Shown here: piece by piece, positions 25,029-33,043 of the stretch
How positions within the stretch are numbered: position 1 is the stretch's first letter
How the letters are laid out: each line of letters starts with the position of its first letter
Assembly: GCA_041648175.1 (NCBI GenBank)
Contig: JBAZPO010000001.1
Coordinates: 248,001-312,000, forward strand
DNA length: 64,000 bases
Origin: Desulfobaccales bacterium
GTDB taxonomy: Bacteria; Desulfobacterota; Desulfobaccia; Desulfobaccales; 0-14-0-80-60-11
Direction: 5' to 3'
Notes under the pieces: model-generated
Databases searched by the model: none
What the model was told of the DNA's origin: nothing
The model's input: the letters and a program-made list of their open reading frames with translations, nothing else
Made by a program: the position numbers and the translations under genes

Positions 25029-25436
25029 CTACATTTTCTGCGCCTGACATTTTCGAGCCATGTATCTCAACTGCTTTCGGCGCAGTTTGGCCTGCTGATC
25101 CGGAAATTCCTTGTTGAGCCAGGAGAACTTCTTACAGTCCGTTAAGTCCGGGCATTCAGAGCAATCGTCCTGATTCCGTCTCAACGCGCAGAGACGGATG
25201 GGACAGCGGTCCAGCCCTTTTCCGCCATTACAACCCGAACATTCGGTGTGGTTGAGAAACCAGTCCAAGCCGCGGCCGAATTCAGGCAGAGAAAAACCTT
25301 CATCTCCGGGAAAGCAATGAGCCCACCAATCTACCCGGAAGGTTTCCAGATACCCCTTCACCGCGGCCAAAGCCGCCAGAAAATCTCGGGACCCCAATTG
25401 ACATTCATCACATAGACCGCAATAACTCTCTTTCAT
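25029..25436 (-). CDS. Cys-rich DUF3795 protein (135 aa)
   Basis: Three Cys clusters (SYCGLCDECQLG near the N-terminus, TECSGCNGGKGLDRCPIRLC, and CSECPDLTDCKKF) match DUF3795, a small cytoplasmic protein family with many conserved cysteines that probably bind zinc or an iron-sulfur cluster. The function is unknown. It is a single gene facing away from its neighbours, with no obvious operon partner. Confidence 0.85.
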   Translation of the reverse strand: MKESYCGLCDECQLGSRDFLAALAAVKGYLETFRVDWWAHCFPGDEGFSLPEFGRGLDWFLNHTECSGCNGGKGLDRCPIRLCALRRNQDDCSECPDLTDCKKFSWLNKEFPDQQAKLRRKQLRYMARKCQAQKM

Positions 25437-25735
25437 CAGAAGCCTCCCAAGGCAATAATTTTCCTATCCGGAAAATAAAATCTTGCAACACACATGCCAG
25501 AGTGGGAGACTGCCGCGGCGCGATTAACTACCAACAACCTTTAGTAATTTTCGATCTGGCAAAATATCCGCCAGGAATCCGCGAGGCAAGAGTGTAAAAA
25601 CATTTTGCAGATTGTAAAGACACAATTACACAAGCTCACCCTGGGCAAGGCGGAGGGAGTTTCCGGGAAATGCCTTGACGTGTTCTGGAGTTATGACATA
25701 AATAAAGTAACGCTCTCAAGTTTCTTCCACTGACA
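25437..25735. other. Intergenic, no gene seen
   Basis: About 300 bases separate two divergent genes. No coding frame or family repeat is recognised. Confidence 0.4.
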
Positions 25736-26617
25736 ATGCCCATGGGTGCCCCAGCCGCAAGGTTTTTGATGAGCCTGATCCCACTGCTGCCTTTTCTTTT
25801 GGCGGGCTGTCTGCCCCTGTGGGTAGGGGCGCTGTTGGCCGGAGTGTCGGGATTGCCGGTGCGTCCCTGGGTCTTAGGGGCCAGCACCCTGGCGGTGGCG
25901 GCCCTGATATTGGCGGCTTTTGGCGCCCGGGAAACCTTTTACCCGGGAGTGGGGCGCTGCCCGGCCTTGAAGCCGACCCTGACTCAGCCGCTGGGGGCCA
26001 CGGTTTACGAGGCCCTGGGGGTGGCGGCGCTTATGGGGTTGGCCCTGCAGTTCGGCTGGCGCACCGGCGCGTTCACCATCCCCCTGGGGGCCTTGGGGCT
26101 CCTGGGCGGGTACTTCTCCTTTGCCCCTCCCCTGGCCTGGCACCGGCGGGGTCTGGGAGAGGTGGCGGGCGCGCTCTGCTTCGGCCTGCTGCCGGTGGCG
26201 ACGGGACTCTATCTGCAGTGCAGCCAACTCTTGACCGAACTCTTGTTTTACGGCCTGCCCCTGACCTTCACCGGCTTCAATGTGTTCCTGGTGTACGGTT
26301 TCCCAAGCCCGGGGGATGCAGCAAAACTTCGCACTCTTGCGGCCCGGGTGCAGCCGCTGACCGCGACTTTGCTCTATACAATCTTCAATATTCTCACCAT
26401 CCTCATGCTGATGGTGATCCTGATTTTTCCGGCGTCGGCCCTGCCCTGGCGGTTCGGGTTGGTGCCGTTGGCGATATTGGCGGTAGTCAACCAGGAGCTC
26501 ATTAAACGCAAGGCCTACCAAAAGGAGCGCCGGTTGCAACTGGTGGCCCGGCTCACCTTGACGCTCCACGTGGGGATGGGCCTGGTCTTCGCGATGATGC
26601 TGTGGCAGCGCCTTTAA
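25736..26617 (+). CDS. Degenerate UbiA/MenA-like membrane protein (293 aa)
   Basis: Eight or nine hydrophobic helices fill the protein. The middle part YFSFAPPLAWHRRGLGEVAG, followed by LCFGLLPVATGLYLQ, is diagnostic of the MenA branch of UbiA prenyltransferases (P..YRGLGE..V...FG......Y). The catalytic Asp-rich motifs are missing, however. Where the first NDxxDxxxD motif is expected the sequence reads GARETFYPGVGRC, and the second (normally N..RDxxxDxxxGKRTLAVR) is NVFLVYGFPSPGDAAKLRTL followed by AARV. Loss of these magnesium-pyrophosphate ligands suggests it no longer prenylates, or uses different chemistry. No strong ribosome binding site precedes the ATG at 25736, so the start is uncertain. 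Confidence 0.65.
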   Translation: MPMGAPAARFLMSLIPLLPFLLAGCLPLWVGALLAGVSGLPVRPWVLGASTLAVAALILAAFGARETFYPGVGRCPALKPTLTQPLGATVYEALGVAALMGLALQFGWRTGAFTIPLGALGLLGGYFSFAPPLAWHRRGLGEVAGALCFGLLPVATGLYLQCSQLLTELLFYGLPLTFTGFNVFLVYGFPSPGDAAKLRTLAARVQPLTATLLYTIFNILTILMLMVILIFPASALPWRFGLVPLAILAVVNQELIKRKAYQKERRLQLVARLTLTLHVGMGLVFAMMLWQRL

Positions 26618-26785
26618 TACAGGTTTTGGTTTTAGTGGCACAGGCTTTCCAGCCGGTGCCAAGCAGTCCTTCACGGGCCTTTTGCCCACCAGTAAGTTAT
26701 GAATAATTTCTAGTGCGCATATTCCTGACTTTGAACTTTGAACCTTGAACTTTTCGAAAGGGCAGGTGAGCCAGGATCAACGGTC

Positions 26786-27076
26786 ATGTTTGGAGGCAAA
26801 GGCTTGAGGGGTAGAAGGCAGCTAATGATGGTGGTGGCCGTATGTCTCATCCTGGCGCTGGCGCCGGGCTGCCGGATCAGCGCGGCCCAGATTTACATCC
26901 CCTTGGGCTATGGATTGACCGGCCTGTGTGTCGCTCTTCTCATGTCGCCGACACCCGCGGCAGCCGTGGTGGGGTTCATCGCCGGGGGTCTGCTGGGGGC
27001 CGCAGTCTATAATAATTCCCTCAAACACCAGATTGAGGGGCCCTCGGGAACTGGACCAGCCGATGTCAATGAGTAA
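26786..27076 (+). CDS. Small membrane protein upstream of birA (96 aa)
   Basis: A basic N-terminus (MFGGKGLRGRRQLMM) is followed by a hydrophobic segment VVAVCLILALAPGCRISAA, then a second hydrophobic region (YGLTGLCVALLMSPTPAAAV, VGFIAGGLLGAAVYNN). APGC could be a weak lipobox, but Pro at -2 is unusual. I do not recognise the family. The frame is open 16 codons further up, but that part lies in a TTGAACCTTGAACTT repeat and is unlikely to be coding. The 3' end overlaps the birA start. Confidence 0.5.
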   Translation: MFGGKGLRGRRQLMMVVAVCLILALAPGCRISAAQIYIPLGYGLTGLCVALLMSPTPAAAVVGFIAGGLLGAAVYNNSLKHQIEGPSGTGPADVNE

Positions 27077-28070
27077 AGGTCCAGACCAGGGCTTGGGCGC
27101 GGTGTTGAAGGTCTTGCGCGGCGCGACAGACCCCATCTCCGGAGAGCGGCTGGCGGGGCAGTTGGGTCTGAGCCGGGCTGCGGTCTGGAAGCGGGTCCAC
27201 CGGCTCAAGGCCATGGGGTATATCATCGAAGGCTCACCCCGGCGAGGTTATCGTCTCCTGGGCCTCCCCGACAAGCTCCTTGCGGATGAGGTCCTCCAGG
27301 GGCTCAAAACTAGCGTTCTGACGGGGCCGGTGCATCACTTCGAAACCCTGGACTCCACCAATAATTACGCCAAGGAACTGGCCGCACGGGAAGCCCCGGA
27401 AGGCACTGTGGTGATTGCCGAGACCCAGACCCTCGGCCGGGGCCGGCTGGGCCGGGAGTGGGATTCCCCCCCGGGGGTGGGACTCTACGTTTCCGTGGTG
27501 TTGCGCCCGCAGTTGCCGCCCATGGAACTGCCCCAGATCACCCTGACCGCAGCGGTGGCGGTGGTCCGGGCGACCCATAGGGTGACGCACGTGACGCCGG
27601 GGATCAAATGGCCCAACGACCTCATCGTCCACGGCAAAAAGTTGGGGGGCATCCTCACCGAGATGGAAACGGAGAGCGACCGCATCCGCCATGTAGTGAT
27701 CGGCTTGGGATTGAATGTCAACAACGCGGTTTTCCCCCCGGAGTTGGCAAAGACGGCCACTTCTTTAGCCCAGGTGGTGGGAGGCACACTCTCCCGGGTG
27801 GAACTCTTGAAGGCCTGGCTGGAGGAATTCGAGGACTTGTATAAGCGGTTCTTAAATCAAGGGTTTCCGGAAATTCTGGAAGAATGGAAGCGCTATGCCG
27901 TAACCTTGGGGCGGGCGGTGACGGTGCGGCAGGGACCCCGGGAAATCTCCGGGCAGGCCGTGGACGTGGCTTCCGACGGGGCTCTGCTCCTGCTTACCCC
28001 GGCCGGGGAGATAGTGCGGGTGACTTCCGGCGAAATCACCCCCGAACCCGAAGGGGGCTCGGGGGTTTAA
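27063..28070 (+). CDS. birA: Biotin operon repressor / biotin-protein ligase (335 aa)
   Basis: An N-terminal winged helix (ISGERLAGQLGLSRAAVWKR then VHRLKAMGYIIEG) is followed by the ligase core: TLDSTNNYAKELA, the ATP/biotin loop GRGRLGREWDSPPGVGLYVS, KWPNDLIVHGKKLGGILTEM and VIGLGLNVNN. The C-terminal SH3-like domain is present (GRAVTVRQGPREISGQAVDV). The protein should activate biotin to biotinyl-AMP, attach it to biotin carboxyl-carrier proteins, and repress biotin genes. The start ATG overlaps the previous gene by 14 bases; a second ATG 6 bases on is equally possible. No biotin synthesis gene is adjacent. Confidence 0.95.
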   Translation: MSMSKGPDQGLGAVLKVLRGATDPISGERLAGQLGLSRAAVWKRVHRLKAMGYIIEGSPRRGYRLLGLPDKLLADEVLQGLKTSVLTGPVHHFETLDSTNNYAKELAAREAPEGTVVIAETQTLGRGRLGREWDSPPGVGLYVSVVLRPQLPPMELPQITLTAAVAVVRATHRVTHVTPGIKWPNDLIVHGKKLGGILTEMETESDRIRHVVIGLGLNVNNAVFPPELAKTATSLAQVVGGTLSRVELLKAWLEEFEDLYKRFLNQGFPEILEEWKRYAVTLGRAVTVRQGPREISGQAVDVASDGALLLLTPAGEIVRVTSGEITPEPEGGSGV

Positions 28071-28089
28071 ACCAGCGCCAAAATCAGGA

Positions 28090-28374
28090 TTATTTTTTCA
28101 GTTCGTCGATTTCGGATTTCAGGCGATCAACTTCAGCCTTATATTTTTCCACTTCGGCTTCGGACGCCTTGGGAGGCTCATAAGCCGGGGTCTCGGGTTT
28201 CTTAAAGAACTTATCTTTCGTTTCTTCGAAGCCTAAATATACGGCCAGAGCGCCGCCCAGAAGAAGAATTAAGGGAAGGCCCCCAGCCAGCAGGCCCAGG
28301 AACTGCTTCCACCATAAACCAAGGCCAATCAATCCCAGCGCCACTGCGACCAGTCCGCCAACCAAAGCCGTCAT
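28090..28374 (-). CDS. Small membrane protein with C-terminal coiled coil (94 aa)
   Basis: Two hydrophobic helices (ALVGGLVAVALGLIGLGLWW, LLAGGLPLILLLGGALAVYL) are followed by a Pro-containing linker and a charged coiled coil (ASEAEVEKYKAEVDRLKSEI). This looks like a magnetosome-like or Mam-type small membrane protein in outline only; no family can be named. GGAGG stands 7 bases upstream of the ATG. It converges on birA with a 19-base gap. Confidence 0.6.
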   Translation of the reverse strand: MTALVGGLVAVALGLIGLGLWWKQFLGLLAGGLPLILLLGGALAVYLGFEETKDKFFKKPETPAYEPPKASEAEVEKYKAEVDRLKSEIDELKK

Positions 28375-28555
28375 GCCCAAACCTCCTTACCCAAAATAAG
28401 ATTTCCAGCTCATGGCTGGGATGAAACTGCCGATACACTTACATAGACCTTGATTGTTACCAGAAAGAAAAAAATTAATCAAGGAAGAATTCTGAAAAAT
28501 GGGGTGGTTCAAAAGAATTATCTAATAAATTAGAAAGGTTATATATCATAGCGCC

Positions 28556-28583
28556 TTGACAAAAATCGGTCTGGACTTATAAT
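28556..28583 (+). promoter_or_regulatory. Sigma-70 promoter of the dnaJ-family gene
   Basis: TTGACA (28556-28561) and TATAAT (28578-28583) are perfect consensus boxes with a 16-bp spacer, 39 bases before the co-chaperone start codon. No CIRCE-type inverted repeat is seen, so regulation would not be through HrcA. Confidence 0.85.
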
Positions 28584-28621
28584 GTAAAACAAATTACCCC
28601 CACGGGATGGTGAGCACTATC

Positions 28622-29557
28622 ATGGCTGATATTGATTATTACCAAATATTGGGAGTGAGCCGGGATGCCACTGCCGACGAGATCAAGAAGGCTTACCGCA
28701 AGCTGGCCATGAAGTATCATCCCGACAAAGCCAAAGGGGACAAAAAACAGGCCGAAGAAAAGTTCAAGCAGATCAGCGAAGCTTACGCGGTCCTGAGTAA
28801 CCCCGAGAAGAAGAAAGAATACGATGAGTTCGGCTCCCAGGCCTTTAGGAGTAAGTTTTCCCAGGAAGACATCTTTAAGGGCTTCGATTTCAGCGAGGTC
28901 TTCGATTTCGGCATCTCGGACAATATCTTCAGCCGCATCTTTGGCGGGCTGGGGGGCGGCGGCCAGCCCCGGGGCCGTTCCCGCATCTACCGGTATGGCG
29001 GCCCCGAAGGCTATCAAGGGCAGGTTCAGGCGCCCCAGGGCCAGGACCTCCAGGTGGAAATGCCCATCACCCTCCATGAGATGGCCTTCGGCACGGAAAA
29101 GCTGGTGAGCTTCAGCCACAACGGCCAGGTCGAAAAAATCTCGGTAAAAATTCCTCCGGGCTCGCTGCCGGGTAAGAAACTGCGCCTCACCGGCAAGGGC
29201 AGTCCCAGTCCCATGGGAGGGCAACCCGGCGATCTCTACGTTAAGCTCAAAGAAGTGGAACACCCGGTCTTCAAACGGGAGGGCAACGATCTCTTTGTGG
29301 ACCGCCGGATCAAATTCACCGAAGCCATTTTGGGCACCAAGGTAACGGTCCCCACCCTGGACGGCAAGACCATGAGTCTCAAGGTGCCGCCGGGCACCCA
29401 AAGCCATACCAAGATGCGCCTCAAGAATTACGGCATCCCCACGGCCAATGGCAAGAGCCGGGGAGACCAGTTCGTCCGGGTCATTGTAGAAACTCCTACC
29501 ACTCTTACCAAGAAGCAGAAAGCCCTCATGGAAGAGTTGGCCAAAGAGGGATTGTAG
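28622..29557 (+). CDS. cbpA: Curved-DNA-binding-type DnaJ co-chaperone (311 aa)
   Basis: The J domain at the N-terminus (DYYQILGVSRDATADEIKKA, then YRKLAMKYHPDKA) has an intact HPD motif. A G/F-rich linker (SRIFGGLGGGGQPRGRSRIY) leads to two C-terminal beta domains (VKIPPGSLPGKKLRLTGKGS, LKVPPGTQSHTKMRLKNYGI). The CxxCxGxG zinc finger of canonical DnaJ is absent, so this is the CbpA or type II class. It stimulates DnaK and binds unfolded clients. The ATG at 28622 has GGTGAG at 7 bases; an ATG five codons earlier does not. It is monocistronic, flanked by a strong promoter and a terminator. No dnaK or grpE is nearby. Confidence 0.92.
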   Translation: MADIDYYQILGVSRDATADEIKKAYRKLAMKYHPDKAKGDKKQAEEKFKQISEAYAVLSNPEKKKEYDEFGSQAFRSKFSQEDIFKGFDFSEVFDFGISDNIFSRIFGGLGGGGQPRGRSRIYRYGGPEGYQGQVQAPQGQDLQVEMPITLHEMAFGTEKLVSFSHNGQVEKISVKIPPGSLPGKKLRLTGKGSPSPMGGQPGDLYVKLKEVEHPVFKREGNDLFVDRRIKFTEAILGTKVTVPTLDGKTMSLKVPPGTQSHTKMRLKNYGIPTANGKSRGDQFVRVIVETPTTLTKKQKALMEELAKEGL

Positions 29558-29606
29558 TCATCGAAAGGCAATTTTCTTCTGGTCCCATCTCCCGGACATG
29601 ATAAAG

Positions 29607-29630
29607 AAAAAGCCCGCTTGACGGGCTTTT
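29607..29630 (+). terminator. Rho-independent terminator of the co-chaperone gene
   Basis: AAAAGCCCG, loop CTTGA, CGGGCTTTT: a GC-rich stem flanked by A and T tracts, 50 bases after the stop codon. The symmetric tracts would work from both directions. Confidence 0.9.
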
Positions 29631-29734
29631 GGTTTGATAGCTGCCGGTTAGACCCCTTGATGGCACCGGTTAAGCCACCGCAAAAGATTCTTCCTTATTA
29701 TTCCCCTCTCCCCTTGTGGGTCAGGGTGAGGGGT

Positions 29735-30523
29735 TCACCTTTTTTCCAAACTTAACGGTAAGGTCAGGTCCTTGACGTCGAAGCGGTCCATGGCCAGGTA
29801 ATTCTCGAAAGCAATGAGCCGCACATCGGCAGTCTTGGCCGGCTCGTTGGTCTTCAGCAAGATCAGCGACACCCGCAGAGCGCCGACCTTCGTATTGTCC
29901 ACCAGGGGCACGTCGAAATAGGTTACTTGAAACGGTCCCACCATCCTCTCTCCGAAGTCAAACTGGACCTCGATGTAATCGGGGGTAATTTTATCGATTG
30001 ATAACTTTAATTGCAGGCTCGGAATCTCGATGGGTTCCCCCGCTTTCAGCGGCATGATCCCCAAATCCTGCCCATTGGCGGCGGTCAGGCGATAGGCCTG
30101 CCGCCGGGCTACCTCGCGGCCGACGTCCCTGAGATCTTCTTTATCTTTATTATCAGTAAGTTGTCCATCCAACTGTTGATAGAGCGGCTTCAGATTGATG
30201 GGGAGATCCTGGAAATTCAAAGCGATCAGCCTCAATAACACCAGTTTGTCCTTGAGACTTTGTGGACCGGATTGAGCAGCATCCTTCTGGAAGTAATGGC
30301 CCATCAGGGTTTCGAACATCCGCATACCCTGGGTGATGTCTAACTCTTTCTGTTTCGTGATGAATTCCACCAAAACGTTCAGTTTGTTGCTCTGGCGCGC
30401 CGATTCTTGCCGGTTGTTCTCCGATCTGATAGAAAAAAACGCGATGGCCGCAGTGATTACCACCCCCAGCACACCCTTGATCAGGAGGTCGCAAATCTTG
30501 ACTTTTTTGTCATCCCATTCCAT
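29735..30523 (-). CDS. Membrane-anchored hypothetical protein (262 aa)
   Basis: A short cytoplasmic N-terminus (MEWDDKKVKICDLLIKGVLG) leads into one transmembrane helix (VVITAAIAFFSI), a helical region (LDITQGMRMFETLMGHYFQK, LVLLRLIALNFQDLPINLKP) and a C-terminal beta-rich domain (PSLQLKLSIDKITPDYIEVQ and so on to the end). I do not recognise a family. It is followed upstream (18 bases) by the small secreted CarboxypepD_reg-like gene in the same direction, so the two are probably co-transcribed and act in the envelope. Confidence 0.6.
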   Translation of the reverse strand: MEWDDKKVKICDLLIKGVLGVVITAAIAFFSIRSENNRQESARQSNKLNVLVEFITKQKELDITQGMRMFETLMGHYFQKDAAQSGPQSLKDKLVLLRLIALNFQDLPINLKPLYQQLDGQLTDNKDKEDLRDVGREVARRQAYRLTAANGQDLGIMPLKAGEPIEIPSLQLKLSIDKITPDYIEVQFDFGERMVGPFQVTYFDVPLVDNTKVGALRVSLILLKTNEPAKTADVRLIAFENYLAMDRFDVKDLTLPLSLEKR

Positions 30524-30541
30524 GGCCCTGTAACCTTTTGT

Positions 30542-30856
30542 TTACCAATTGACACTCAGACCCAGAGTGCCGCCTTGAATATTCCTGGTAAAATCTTGAT
30601 AATTATTGCCCTGCAAAACTGTCACCTTGTAGGTGCCGGGAGTGACTTTGCCGATGAAAAATTCGCCCCGGGCATTGGTGAGGGCGATATAATTTCCCGG
30701 CCCAGTCAGTTTGACGCTGGCTGAAATCTTCGGATTCCCATCCGCCCCTTTCACATACCCCTGCACGTCCTTTCCTTGGGCATTGAGCCGGGTGGCTACA
30801 CCGGTAAGCAGGAGGGCCACAGCCAGGATTAAAGTAACCAGCGGTTTTCTCATCAT
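30542..30856 (-). CDS. Secreted carboxypeptidase-regulatory-like domain protein (104 aa)
   Basis: A signal peptide (MMRKPLVTLILAVALLLTGV to about ..RLNAQ) precedes one transthyretin-like beta sandwich: VQGYVKGADGNPKISASVKL, ALTNARGEFFIGKVTPGTYK and VTVLQGN. This is the CarboxypepD_reg fold, usually a carrier or binding module at the cell surface. GGGAGAATC precedes the tandem ATGs; the first is used. It is probably the first gene of an operon with the membrane-anchored protein at 29735. Confidence 0.8.
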   Translation of the reverse strand: MMRKPLVTLILAVALLLTGVATRLNAQGKDVQGYVKGADGNPKISASVKLTGPGNYIALTNARGEFFIGKVTPGTYKVTVLQGNNYQDFTRNIQGGTLGLSVNW

Positions 30857-31115
30857 ATGATTCTCCCAAATCCTTTGAGGGACCTTCTCTTAACCACTCT
30901 ATTCTCCACCTTAAGGCCGTCAGAGCGATTGTCAAGCCTACAAATCATTAACTATTTCTTTAATATCCGGCAACGTCAAATTTCTTCTGATGGCTCGGCA
31001 GGTTTGACAATCACCGGTCATCTTGTTAAAAAGGCGAAGGAAAGACACGCACCCTCTTGAGAAAACCGGCCCCCAAGATGCGTGCTGCTCATTTCGAAAC
31101 ACCAGGGAGGTTGAC

Positions 31116-32306
31116 ATGCCTATTGAACTGGCCCCCAACATTTATTGGGTGGGCGTCAATGATTGGACTATCCGGGATTTCCACGGCTACCTCACCGAAG
31201 ATGGTTCCACCTACAACGCTTTTCTGATTGTCGACGAGCACATCACTCTCATCGATACGGTGAAAAAGGAATTCGTGCCCGAAATGCTGGCCCGGGTGGC
31301 CGAGATCATCGACCCCGCCAAGATCGAATACATCATCTCCAACCACGTAGAGATGGACCATTCCGGGGGCTTGCCCGAAGTCATCAATCGGGTGCAACCT
31401 GAAAAGCTATTCTGTTCGCCCATGGGCAAAATGGGGCTGAGCCGCCATTATAAAACGGAGTGGCCCTGGGTCGAAGTCAAGACCGGGAGTGAGCTGAGCA
31501 CGGGGAGATATAACCTGACCTTCCTGGAAACCCCCATGCTCCACTGGCCGGATTCCATGATGACCTTCCTCAAAGAGGAGCAGATTTTGTTCTCCAGCGA
31601 CGGCTTCGGGGCCCACCACGCCTCCAGCGAGCGCTTCGATGACCACCTGCCCGAACTGCCCCTGTCCTATATCCGGCAATTGAAAAAGTACTATGCCAAC
31701 ATCCTCATGCCCTTCGGCGCCCTGGTTACCCAACTCTTTGCCAAGATCGCCCAGTTAGGCCTCACCTTCAAGATTATCGCCCCGGACCACGGCCTGATCT
31801 ACCGCAGGCACCCCGACCGGGTCCTGGAAGCTTATCAGCGCTGGGGCGCGGGCACCGTGGAACGCAAAGGTCTGGTCATTTACGACACCATGTGGCACTC
31901 AACCGAACTGCTGGCCCACGCCTTCACCCAGGGCCTGATGGATGCAGGGGTGGAGGCGCAGATGCACCACCTGCGGCGCACTCATCCCAGCGACATCATC
32001 ACCGAGGTCCTGGACGCGGGCCTCCTTCTGTTCGGCTCCCCCACCCTCAACAACCAGATGTTCCCCACCATGGCCTTGTTTTTGAATTACCTGAAGGGCT
32101 TGGCCCCCAAAAACAAGGCGGCCGCGGCCTTCGGCTCCTTCGGCTGGAGTGGCCAGGCCGTAGCCCTCATCACGCAAGAACTCCAGGCCATGAAACTCAA
32201 CGTAGTCCATGAGGGCTTCAAGGTCAAATACATCCCCGACCCCGAAGAACTAACCGCGGCCCGCACCCTGGGCGAAAAACTGGCCAGGGAGAATTTGGCC
32301 GGATAA
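31116..32306 (+). CDS. fprA: Flavodiiron protein (396 aa)
   Basis: The N-terminal metallo-beta-lactamase-like domain carries the diiron ligand motif SNHVEMDHSGGLPEV (HxExD) and later histidines (MLHWPDSM, APDHGLIYRRHPD). The C-terminal flavodoxin domain binds FMN (LVIYDTMWHSTELLAHAFTQ, LFGSPTLNNQMFPTM, AFGSFGWSGQA). The protein reduces oxygen to water or NO to N2O and protects anaerobes from both. Length is that of the two-domain class A form; there is no rubredoxin extension and no rubredoxin gene next to it. AGGGAGGTTGAC precedes the ATG; open frame further upstream is not coding-like. Confidence 0.95.
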   Translation: MPIELAPNIYWVGVNDWTIRDFHGYLTEDGSTYNAFLIVDEHITLIDTVKKEFVPEMLARVAEIIDPAKIEYIISNHVEMDHSGGLPEVINRVQPEKLFCSPMGKMGLSRHYKTEWPWVEVKTGSELSTGRYNLTFLETPMLHWPDSMMTFLKEEQILFSSDGFGAHHASSERFDDHLPELPLSYIRQLKKYYANILMPFGALVTQLFAKIAQLGLTFKIIAPDHGLIYRRHPDRVLEAYQRWGAGTVERKGLVIYDTMWHSTELLAHAFTQGLMDAGVEAQMHHLRRTHPSDIITEVLDAGLLLFGSPTLNNQMFPTMALFLNYLKGLAPKNKAAAAFGSFGWSGQAVALITQELQAMKLNVVHEGFKVKYIPDPEELTAARTLGEKLARENLAG

Positions 32307-32310
32307 TCTT

Positions 32311-32360
32311 GAGAGGAGGACCGGGGGACGTTTTCTGTAAGGGTCCCCCGCCCTCTTCTC
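32311..32360 (+). terminator. Hairpin downstream of fprA
   Basis: CGGGGGAC ... GTCCCCCG (8 bp) is extended outward by GAGAGGAGGA/CCCTCTTCTC pairing. There is no T-tract, so it may act in mRNA stabilisation as much as termination. Confidence 0.5.
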
Positions 32361-32396
32361 AAGCTCCCTCCCAACCCCCCATAAGAGAACATTTGG

Positions 32397-32430
32397 TGGC
32401 ACAGGCGTCTCGCCTGTACGGGTCCTTGCT
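32397..32430. repeat. Dispersed GGCACAGGCGTCTCGCC repeat, copy 1
   Basis: The stretch GGCACAGGCGTCTCGCCTGT is also present at about 57133-57152. It contains a short palindrome (ACAGGCG..CGCCTGT) and lies outside genes in both places. Confidence 0.6.
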
Positions 32431-32463
32431 TTATATATGGACTTTAACGAACCTAACAACGTC

Positions 32464-32493
32464 TTGACGTCTTAGCGTTATGATTGATATAAT
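32464..32493 (+). promoter_or_regulatory. Sigma-70 promoter of the toxin-antitoxin operon
   Basis: TTGACG (32464-32469) and TATAAT (32488-32493) with an 18-bp spacer. The -10 box ends 6 bases before the antitoxin ATG, so the transcript should begin at or near the start codon; no Shine-Dalgarno sequence is present. Confidence 0.75.
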
Positions 32494-32499
32494 GTCACT

Positions 32500-32733
32500 A
32501 TGAGAACCTTACAGAAAAGAGCCACTATCTACTTCGACCCGGACCTGCACCGGGCTTTGCGGCTCAAGGCCGCAGAGACGGACCAGTCGGTTTCCGATCT
32601 GGTCAACCGGGCGGTAAAGCTTAGTTTGGCTGAAGATATGGAAGACCTGGCCGCCTTCGAGGCGCGAGCACACGAGCCCAACCTGCCTTTTGAGGAAGTC
32701 CTGAAAGATTTGAGTCAGCGTGGCAAGATATAG
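32500..32733 (+). CDS. Antitoxin, ribbon-helix-helix type (77 aa)
   Basis: RATIYFDPDLHRALRLKAAE then TDQSVSDLVNRAVKLSLAED is a classic ribbon-helix-helix (CopG/RelB-like) DNA-binding domain: the beta strand RATIYFD, helix LHRALRLKAAE and helix SVSDLVNRAVKL. The acidic C-terminal part (DLAAFEARAHEPNLPFEEVL) should wrap the toxin. It neutralises the toxin and represses the operon. It overlaps the toxin start by 14 bases. The promoter position implies a leaderless mRNA. Confidence 0.9.
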   Translation: MRTLQKRATIYFDPDLHRALRLKAAETDQSVSDLVNRAVKLSLAEDMEDLAAFEARAHEPNLPFEEVLKDLSQRGKI

Positions 32734-32980
32734 GCTCATGCTCAAGCCTTCGGCGGTCAAAGACATCGAAGCCATTCCGTTGAAAAGGGATCGCCAGCGG
32801 GTGATCGAGCGCCTCAGCAAGCTGGCCGATAACCCTCGTCCATTCGAAGGCGAGAAAATATCCGGGCAGAATAAATACCGGGTGAGACAAGGACGTTACC
32901 GCATCCTATATTCCATCGAAGATCAAGGTTTGCTCGTGCAGGTAGTCAAGGTTGCCCATCGGAAAGACGTTTACCGATAA
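32720..32980 (+). CDS. RelE/ParE-family toxin (86 aa)
   Basis: MARYRLMLKPSAVKDIEAIP starts the fold; KISGQNKYRVRQGRYRILYS and VQVVKVAHRKDVYR complete it. The pattern L.g....yRvRvGdYRvlY.i.....v.v..vghRkdvYr is the RelE/ParE toxin barrel, with the catalytic-type Arg and Tyr residues of ribosome-dependent RelE enzymes (R in YRILY, final HRKDVYR). It would cleave mRNA in the ribosome when the antitoxin is degraded. Closest in outline to the RelE branch that has HRKDVY at its end. Confidence 0.92.
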   Translation: MARYRLMLKPSAVKDIEAIPLKRDRQRVIERLSKLADNPRPFEGEKISGQNKYRVRQGRYRILYSIEDQGLLVQVVKVAHRKDVYR

Positions 32981-32989
32981 GCATTTTTC

Positions 32990-33025
32990 CACTCGTTCCC
33001 AGGCTGAACTTGGAACGAGTGGAAC
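32990..33025. repeat. CACTCGTTCCCAGGCT palindromic repeat
   Basis: CACTCGTTCC ... GGAACGAGTG forms a 10-bp inverted repeat directly after the toxin gene. It belongs to the same CGTTCCCAAGCT family as the elements near 10780, 49440 and 58850. Confidence 0.7.
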
Positions 33026-33043
33026 AAAACGGCGGTGATTATC

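Noticed and set aside
25636..25887. 83-codon minus-strand frame over the start of the UbiA-like gene
   Set aside because: Shadow frame without start signal.
28577..29407. 276-codon minus-strand frame opposite the DnaJ-like gene
   Set aside because: Shadow of a GC-rich gene; the plus strand has promoter, HPD motif and terminator.
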